DNA of 19,578 bases, from positions 1 to 19,578 of the forward strand of contig CBFGYO010000072.1 in NCBI GenBank assembly GCA_965652975.1. The letters are read 5' to 3'. The position numbers and the translations under genes were made by a program. The notes beneath the pieces were generated by a model. It was not told the DNA's origin. It ran no database searches and saw nothing but the letters and a program-made list of their open reading frames with translations. Source of the stretch: CADEDV01 sp036374495. Its GTDB lineage: Bacteria > Bacteroidota > Bacteroidia > Chitinophagales > Chitinophagaceae. How positions within the stretch are numbered: the stretch's first letter is position 1; each line of letters begins with the position of its first letter. Below, in pieces: positions 15,551 through 19,578 of the stretch.

Positions 15551-15729
15551 GGACGCAAAGTCCGCGGAGAAGCGCAAAGCGCGCAAAGATTTTTATACTT
15601 ATTCTTTATTTATAGAAAATCTCTAAGCGGGACCAAAATTTGACATACATAGGGGAAGCCTCACATTATGCAGGAATAGTGAAAAAAATTACTTCGCGTG
15701 CTTTGCGCTTCTCCGCGGACTTTGCGTCC
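15551..15729. repeat. 179-bp element with perfect 30-bp inverted arms
   Basis: The left arm (15551-15580, starting GGACGCAAAGTCCGCGGAGA) is the exact reverse complement of the right arm (15700-15729). The 119-base interior has no convincing ORF. Partial pairing continues a few bases inward (GCGCAAAGATTTTT against TTACTTCGCGT). The arms carry the GCAAAG/CTTTGCG theme seen in dispersed intergenic repeats of many bacteria. No target-site duplication is visible at the outer edges. It fills the gap between the small membrane protein gene and the Ldh-type gene. Confidence 0.75.
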
Positions 15730-15733
15730 TCCC

Positions 15734-15765
15734 AAATAAAAATGCCACACCCTTTGGTGTGGCAT
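15734..15765 (-). terminator. Intrinsic terminator after the small membrane protein gene
   Basis: ATGCCACACC (15742-15751) pairs perfectly with GGTGTGGCAT (15756-15765) around a 4-base loop. Read on the minus strand, the stem is followed by TTTTATTT (15741-15734). It lies about 20 bases after the stop of the gene at 15785-16003. Confidence 0.85.
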
Positions 15766-15784
15766 CAAAAACATGTAGGTGGCC

Positions 15785-16003
15785 TTAACCGTTAGCGCTA
15801 TCAACAGGAGTTGCCGCCTGTTTCTGCTTATTTCCCACCAGGTACAGAACAGCACCCAGTGCAACAAAACCAATTTTTATGGCCCATGCCGTTGTTTCGC
15901 CCCATCCATAAATCCATTCCAACACTGCCGGCACACGATTCATAAATCCGAGAATGATAGCGGCAACGCCGAATAAGAAGAGAAGGCTTCCAATCGATTT
16001 CAT
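15785..16003 (-). CDS. Small two-helix membrane protein, function unknown
   Basis: This 72-aa protein has two predicted transmembrane helices, about residues 4-22 (IGSLLFLFGVAAIILGFMN) and 40-57 (WAIKIGFVALGAVLYLVG), joined by a short linker with aromatic residues (LEWIYGWGE). A polar tail (KQKQAATPVDSANG) follows. I recognise no named family; small membrane proteins of this size and topology are frequent in Chitinophagaceae. It has its own strong terminator and sits 129 bases downstream of ssb on the same strand. TAAGTTTC in that gap is a weak -7 candidate. Its reality as a gene is supported by the terminator placement and the coherent hydrophobic pattern. Confidence 0.65.
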   Translation of the reverse strand: MKSIGSLLFLFGVAAIILGFMNRVPAVLEWIYGWGETTAWAIKIGFVALGAVLYLVGNKQKQAATPVDSANG

Positions 16004-16132
16004 GTTAGTTGGTTTTAGTTAATAATTATTAAATATAAACAGCTTCCTCCTAACATTATAATGGATATTCCGTCCCCCGTTGCGGAAACTTACGGTCATC
16101 AATTTTTATCATATTGAAAACCAGGCACATTC

Positions 16133-16567
16133 TTAGAATGGCAGATCGTCAATAGGTTCGGTAATATCGCTTGGCGATGGAATATTTGAATTGGATGATG
16201 AGGATGATGCAGCCGTATTGCCTGCATAGGCCGGAGCACCACCAGCATCACCGCGACCACCAAGCAGTTGTACTTCCAGTATGCGCATAGTTAAAGAAGC
16301 ACCTGGTGTGCCATCATTGCGCTGAAATGATTTCACTTCCGGACGTCCTTCCGCATATACCTGCTTACCCTTGGTAAGATATTGTGCAATGGCGGTTCGA
16401 TCGGTCCAGTAAGCACAATCCACCCAGATAGTTTTTTCCTGCTGATTACCCTGGTTGTCTTTGTATTTTTCTGTATGTGCCACTGTAAAATTGATCACGT
16501 TCTTTCCGCTCACTGTATTTACGACGCAATCCTTCCCAAGATGCCCGATAATTTGCATTTTTATCAT
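16133..16567 (-). CDS. ssb: Single-stranded DNA-binding protein
   Basis: SSB coats single-stranded DNA during replication, repair and recombination and recruits partner proteins by its C-terminal tip. The 144-aa protein has an OB-fold over about residues 1-105 (MQIIGHLGKD, NVINFTVAHTEKY, WVDCAYWTDR, GKQVYAEGRPEVKSF), then a low-complexity linker rich in Gly, Ala, Ser and Asn, and ends in DITEPIDDLPF, the conserved acidic tip ending in Pro-Phe. ATG at 16567 is taken; the Met at 16558 (MQIIG) is a possible alternative. The gene stands alone, without rpsF or rpsR neighbours, so it may be a second SSB rather than the main one; this cannot be settled here. The long upstream region contains several palindromes. 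Confidence 0.93.
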   Translation of the reverse strand: MIKMQIIGHLGKDCVVNTVSGKNVINFTVAHTEKYKDNQGNQQEKTIWVDCAYWTDRTAIAQYLTKGKQVYAEGRPEVKSFQRNDGTPGASLTMRILEVQLLGGRGDAGGAPAYAGNTAASSSSSNSNIPSPSDITEPIDDLPF

Positions 16568-16598
16568 AGTGCTCTAGTTTTAATAAAATAATAATAGT

Positions 16599-16702
16599 GA
16601 AGCGGCAAGTTACATTATTCCCTCACCATTTGAACGTTACTGCTGACTTTGGGTATGACTGAGAATCAGGCTTGTGAATAACTTGTGCGAACCTGCCGCT
16701 TC
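16599..16702. repeat. 13-bp inverted repeat around the ssb promoter region
   Basis: GAAGCGGCAAGTT (16599-16611) and AACCTGCCGCTTC (16690-16702) are reverse complements with one mismatch, 78 bases apart. The left arm overlaps the candidate -7 box of ssb. It could be a pair of operator half-sites or chance; there is no independent evidence. Confidence 0.4.
16605..16634 (-). promoter_or_regulatory. Possible ssb promoter
   Basis: On the minus strand TAACTTGC (16612-16605) is a partial match to TAnnTTTG, and TTC (16634-16632) lies 19 bases upstream of it. Transcription would start near 16599, about 32 bases before the ssb ATG. Both boxes are imperfect. Confidence 0.35.
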
Positions 16703-16751
16703 GATTTAAAACCTTGTGCAATATCAGGTAATGGGCGGGCTGATTCCAAGG

Positions 16752-16780
16752 GAAAAAAAACGTCATTTTTGTTTTTTTTC
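16752..16780. repeat. A8/T8 palindrome
   Basis: GAAAAAAAAC (16752-16761) and GTTTTTTTTC (16771-16780) form a perfect 10-bp inverted repeat with a 9-base spacer. Such runs bend DNA and could extrude a weak hairpin; no function can be assigned. Confidence 0.5.
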
Positions 16781-16849
16781 GGCTGGGCGAGTAATACGCC
16801 AAGAGTTACCACGGCGACTTATTGGGAGAATACTTTTATGCGGGCATTC

Positions 16850-16929
16850 TCACGCAGCGCCGCTACGGCGCGACGGCATTAATATTTTCGCATTGATAAT
16901 ATGCGTGGCGTCGTTGGGGCGCTGCGTGA
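16850..16929. ncRNA. Candidate structured element (strand unknown)
   Basis: TCACGCAGCGCC (16850-16861) pairs perfectly with GGCGCTGCGTGA (16918-16929). Inside, CGACGGCATTAATATT (16871-16886) pairs in two blocks (CGACG/CGTCG and ATATT/AATAT, with an internal loop) with the segment ending CGTCG at 16913. A competing hairpin, GCGCC-GCTAC-GGCGC (16857-16871), shares bases with the outer stem. It lies 63 bases past the M14 peptidase stop. No T tract flanks either side, so a simple terminator is unlikely. It may instead be a repeat element. Confidence 0.4.
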
Positions 16930-16991
16930 CACACCTTTTATCTTTAAGAATTTCGCCAGGCTTGTCGCTTCTCAAAAAATATCATTATTTA

Positions 16992-19565
16992 TTATTCCGC
17001 GATCCGTGCACTTGCCGCATCGATGTTTCTTCCAAAAAATATTGCGTTTAAAAAAAGCTTACTCCCACCTAACCAAAATGCCCTGAAATTGGGATTGTCG
17101 GCAATATTAATTACCCGGCCTGTACCAACCGTATTCACGATCACTGCAGCCGAATTGCGAATAGCATCCTTGTTTTCCTTACTTACCCAACCACTTTGCA
17201 ATGGATTGCTGCCATAATAAAACGGTGTGGCATATGGATTCTTGCTCTTTTCCATAAACACCCTGTTGGCTTTGAACAAACTGATCGTTTTCTGTCCATA
17301 TCCATAAGTAAGTGGATGGGAAAGATCGGCATCGGCACCAAAAATGGCACCCTGCACCTGCTGTGCCCCATCGATCTGTTCGCGGTCCGCATAAGTAAGT
17401 TTTTGTAAACTGTCGACTGGTGATTTTGTCCGCTTGAATTTTACTTCACTTATTCCATTTTGCGCAGCCCACGTAACGGCCTCCTCCGTTAATATCAATG
17501 TGCCACCAGCCTGCACCCATGCTTTAAGTTTGTCTTTATTTATTTCTGAATAATTACCTCCCACCATCAGCAGGGTATTGTACTTCGCTAAGTCGATACG
17601 ATTAAAAATTGCAGGCTCCAAATGCGTTGATGGAATATTCATTCGTTGATCAAGTAGGTGCCATACTTCGCCAGCATCGGTTGCATTTACTCCCTGGCCA
17701 GTGATCATTGCTATAGAAGGCTTGGTAATATTTGCAAACCTGCTGCTTCCAAGATCTATTCCTGACAATACACCACCTGTCTGCACAGTTTCTACAGCAA
17801 CTGCATATTTGTTCATCAACTGTTGCAACATTCCCTTTATCCTTTCTTTATCCATCGACTGCATTTGCACCGGTATCATCAATGTGCCTCGTTTGAACTT
17901 TTTGTTGCGGCCATCTGCTGCAATTTCGAAATCGCTGGTCGCAACTTTTACTATCACACCATTATTCAATAATTCATATAGTGCTGCCGGTGCTGATAAA
18001 TTTTCCCACTGCATGAGATAAGCATACGCCGCTGCATTGTTTAAAACATTAGTTGCATTACTCGCGTTTACTTTCTCCTGCACCCCAGCCTGTGCCCATT
18101 GTGCCGCATTTACTTCATCAGCCTGCAATCCGAATGCAAGTGGCATGGTCCAGGAGGTAATATCATAAAACAGGCTATCCTTATACTCCAGCGTTTTGCC
18201 AAAAATTGTTCTTATCAGTTTGGATTGCGGTTGCTGCAACGAAACAAGATATGCGTCCTGCTTTCCATACACGCGACCGCCAATATTCAAATCATTTTTA
18301 AATGACTGCACGGCAATCTGGTGCCTGCCAAGCATGGTAATAAATTCATCAACGGTTTTCGCATCTCCTTTTTTTTCGAATACAAATCCTTTAACAGGAT
18401 CAGCCGCGGCTTCGGTAACAGCATTCTTAAAGAAATCGCGTTGGAAGGAAAGAAATTCCTCTCGCATATGCTTAGCACCCTCGAGTGTAGATAGTGCCGT
18501 GATAAACTGGTTGCGTATTGTAAAGGGAAAACTTAGTGGTCCATTAATCGTTTGCATTAAATGTCCGCGCGAAGAAGCCTGTTCAAAAAGAATACCGATA
18601 CATCCCTGCACATCAGGATAGGTAGATCCTTTTCCATAATAAAAATCATCATAGTTTTCTTTTGTAAAATACAATGAACCGATTCGGTCGAGAAAAGCAG
18701 CGTGGTATTTACCGAGCTTGGCAGTGAGTTCCTGGTTCTTCGCAGGAGTAAGTGGGTTTACCCGCGATGGCACACCCGGCTGGAAAAAGAAGGTGGCATT
18801 ACTCCCCTGCTCATGATGATCAGTAAGGATGTTTGGTTTCCATTTATGAAACCATGTCAACCTGTTTTGACTTTCCACGTGCACAGCAGGCAACCAGTCG
18901 CGGTTGAGATCAAACCAATAATGGTTGAACCTGCCACCGGGCCACACTTCATTGAACTCCCTGGAATTGGGATCGCTTACAAGGTTCTTGCTCTTATGCT
19001 GGTTGGCCCAGGTAGAAAAGCGTTGCAATCCGTCAGGGTTAAACGATGGATCAAAAAGGATGACTACTTTTTCGAGCAAGTCATCAATTTGTTTTCCCTG
19101 TGCCGCAGCGAGGTAGTAAGCGCTCAGCAATGAAGCGTTGGCGCCACTCGACTCGTTGCCATGTATAGAATGTCCAATCCAAACAACGACGGGCATTTTA
19201 CCGATATCCACAGATCCTGATCGGGATGGGTCGGTCAATTGTACGTGTTGTTGTCTTATTTCTTCCAGTCGCTGATGATTGGCTGGTGAAGTGATGATCA
19301 ATAAGACCTGCGGACGGTTTTCATACGTGTATCCCATTGTCTCGATCTTTACCCGATCCTTTGCACTGTTAGCAATGGCTGTCATATAATTTACAAGCCG
19401 GTCGTGCGTAACATGCCACTCGCCGACTTCATGATGTATAATTTCTTTTGGTTTGGGAATAGCCGGGTTGTAGGTAACGGAATCCGGGAGGTAATAAGAG
19501 AGTGACTGTGCACACACCATACTACCATAAAAAAGCAGGACTACAATAGTCAGAGTTTTCTTCAT
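16992..19565 (-). CDS. Secreted M14-family zinc carboxypeptidase-like protein
   Basis: This is a secreted or periplasmic metallopeptidase-type protein of 857 aa with signal peptide MKKTLTIVVLLFYGSMVCAQ. The M14 catalytic domain spans about residues 50-400: the zinc motif HxxE is HGNE (135-138) within GHSIHGNESSGA, NPDG (176-179) and DLNRDW (219-224) are conserved substrate-side motifs, TDHHEQG (248-254) supplies the third zinc His, and GILFEQASSRG (324-334) contains the expected catalytic Glu328. All key residues are present, so it should be active. The C-terminal third has a glutamine-amidotransferase-like fold segment (about residues 635-720; MVGGNYSEINKDKLKAWV, AGGTLILTEEAVTW), a common partner in large Bacteroidota M14 proteins. 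The exact substrate is unknown. Only 13 bases are visible upstream, so its promoter is outside the window. Confidence 0.9.
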   Translation of the reverse strand: MKKTLTIVVLLFYGSMVCAQSLSYYLPDSVTYNPAIPKPKEIIHHEVGEWHVTHDRLVNYMTAIANSAKDRVKIETMGYTYENRPQVLLIITSPANHQRLEEIRQQHVQLTDPSRSGSVDIGKMPVVVWIGHSIHGNESSGANASLLSAYYLAAAQGKQIDDLLEKVVILFDPSFNPDGLQRFSTWANQHKSKNLVSDPNSREFNEVWPGGRFNHYWFDLNRDWLPAVHVESQNRLTWFHKWKPNILTDHHEQGSNATFFFQPGVPSRVNPLTPAKNQELTAKLGKYHAAFLDRIGSLYFTKENYDDFYYGKGSTYPDVQGCIGILFEQASSRGHLMQTINGPLSFPFTIRNQFITALSTLEGAKHMREEFLSFQRDFFKNAVTEAAADPVKGFVFEKKGDAKTVDEFITMLGRHQIAVQSFKNDLNIGGRVYGKQDAYLVSLQQPQSKLIRTIFGKTLEYKDSLFYDITSWTMPLAFGLQADEVNAAQWAQAGVQEKVNASNATNVLNNAAAYAYLMQWENLSAPAALYELLNNGVIVKVATSDFEIAADGRNKKFKRGTLMIPVQMQSMDKERIKGMLQQLMNKYAVAVETVQTGGVLSGIDLGSSRFANITKPSIAMITGQGVNATDAGEVWHLLDQRMNIPSTHLEPAIFNRIDLAKYNTLLMVGGNYSEINKDKLKAWVQAGGTLILTEEAVTWAAQNGISEVKFKRTKSPVDSLQKLTYADREQIDGAQQVQGAIFGADADLSHPLTYGYGQKTISLFKANRVFMEKSKNPYATPFYYGSNPLQSGWVSKENKDAIRNSAAVIVNTVGTGRVINIADNPNFRAFWLGGSKLFLNAIFFGRNIDAASARIAE

Positions 19566-19578
19566 GTCGTTGATTGTT

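Larger units (their letters stand above)
16568..16991. other. 424-base gap between ssb and the M14 peptidase gene
   Basis: No supportable protein gene is seen on either strand. From left to right it holds a weak promoter for ssb, a 13-bp inverted repeat bracketing that promoter, three CTTGTG hexamers (16671, 16682, 16713), an A8/T8 palindrome, and a GC-rich structured element. Composition shifts abruptly from AT-rich to GC-rich around 16840-16930. Confidence 0.6.

Noticed and set aside
15500..15586. N-terminal 29-residue extension of the Ldh-family protein
   Set aside because: The extension reads into the repeat arm at 15551-15580 and has no family similarity. The Met at 15499 gives the usual length.
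15661..15873. 70-aa minus-strand ORF overlapping the inverted-arm element
   Set aside because: It runs across a repeat arm and a strong terminator and into the end of the small membrane protein gene in another frame.
16685..17086. Short plus-strand ORFs across the gap next to the M14 peptidase gene
   Set aside because: They mix homopolymer runs with the structured element and overlap the peptidase 3' end. No domain or start signal supports them.

Overview
The window looks like chromosomal DNA of a Bacteroidota bacterium, most likely Chitinophagaceae or a close relative. This is inferred from protein style and promoter style, not from a search. Several start regions carry the Bacteroidota primary sigma-factor pattern (TTG about 20 nt upstream of TAnnTTTG), Shine-Dalgarno sequences are mostly absent, and the protein families are typical of the phylum: CcmC with a small CcmD-like partner, a short AMP nucleosidase, a free-standing CarboxypepD_reg-like protein, a giant TraB/GumN-domain protein, and an orphan TonB plug-like protein.

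Layout. Positions 1-2381 (+): the 3' part of a haem-handling cytochrome c maturation gene (CcmC), overlapped by a CcmD-like gene, then glutamate dehydrogenase with a clear intrinsic terminator. 2410-2844 (-): a small solo HsdR-N/PD-(D/E)XK nuclease-fold protein. 2915-5779 (+): a tight cluster of AMP nucleosidase, a small Cys-rich lipoprotein candidate and a fused two-ATPase peptide-transporter subunit. It runs tail-to-tail, with a 4-bp overlap, into a 1276-aa TraB/GumN protein (5776-9606, -). 9607-9911 is a divergent promoter region holding a long hairpin in the queA leader, followed by queA (9912-10961, +). Next come an 18-bp inverted repeat that may terminate transcription and an orphan plug-domain protein (+), convergent with a CarboxypepD_reg-like protein. 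From 11586 to the right edge all genes are on the minus strand, in transcription order: M14 peptidase, ssb, a two-helix membrane protein, Ldh-family oxidoreductase, aspartate kinase, and the CarboxypepD_reg-like protein.

Most genes are housekeeping: amino-acid and nitrogen metabolism (GDH, aspartate kinase, Ldh), nucleotide turnover (AMP nucleosidase), tRNA queuosine modification (QueA), DNA maintenance (SSB), and envelope or secreted proteins (M14 peptidase, TraB-like, CarboxypepD-like). I see no rRNA, tRNA, CRISPR array, intact transposase, phage module or recognisable defence cluster.

No convincing new multi-gene system is visible. The best leads are noncoding: the structured queA leader (9802-9880), a 179-bp element with perfect 30-bp inverted arms (15551-15729), and a GC-rich structured element in a 424-bp gap upstream of ssb (16850-16929). 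On the protein side, the leads are the TraB protein's unexplained extension of about 975 residues and the barrel-less TonB plug protein.
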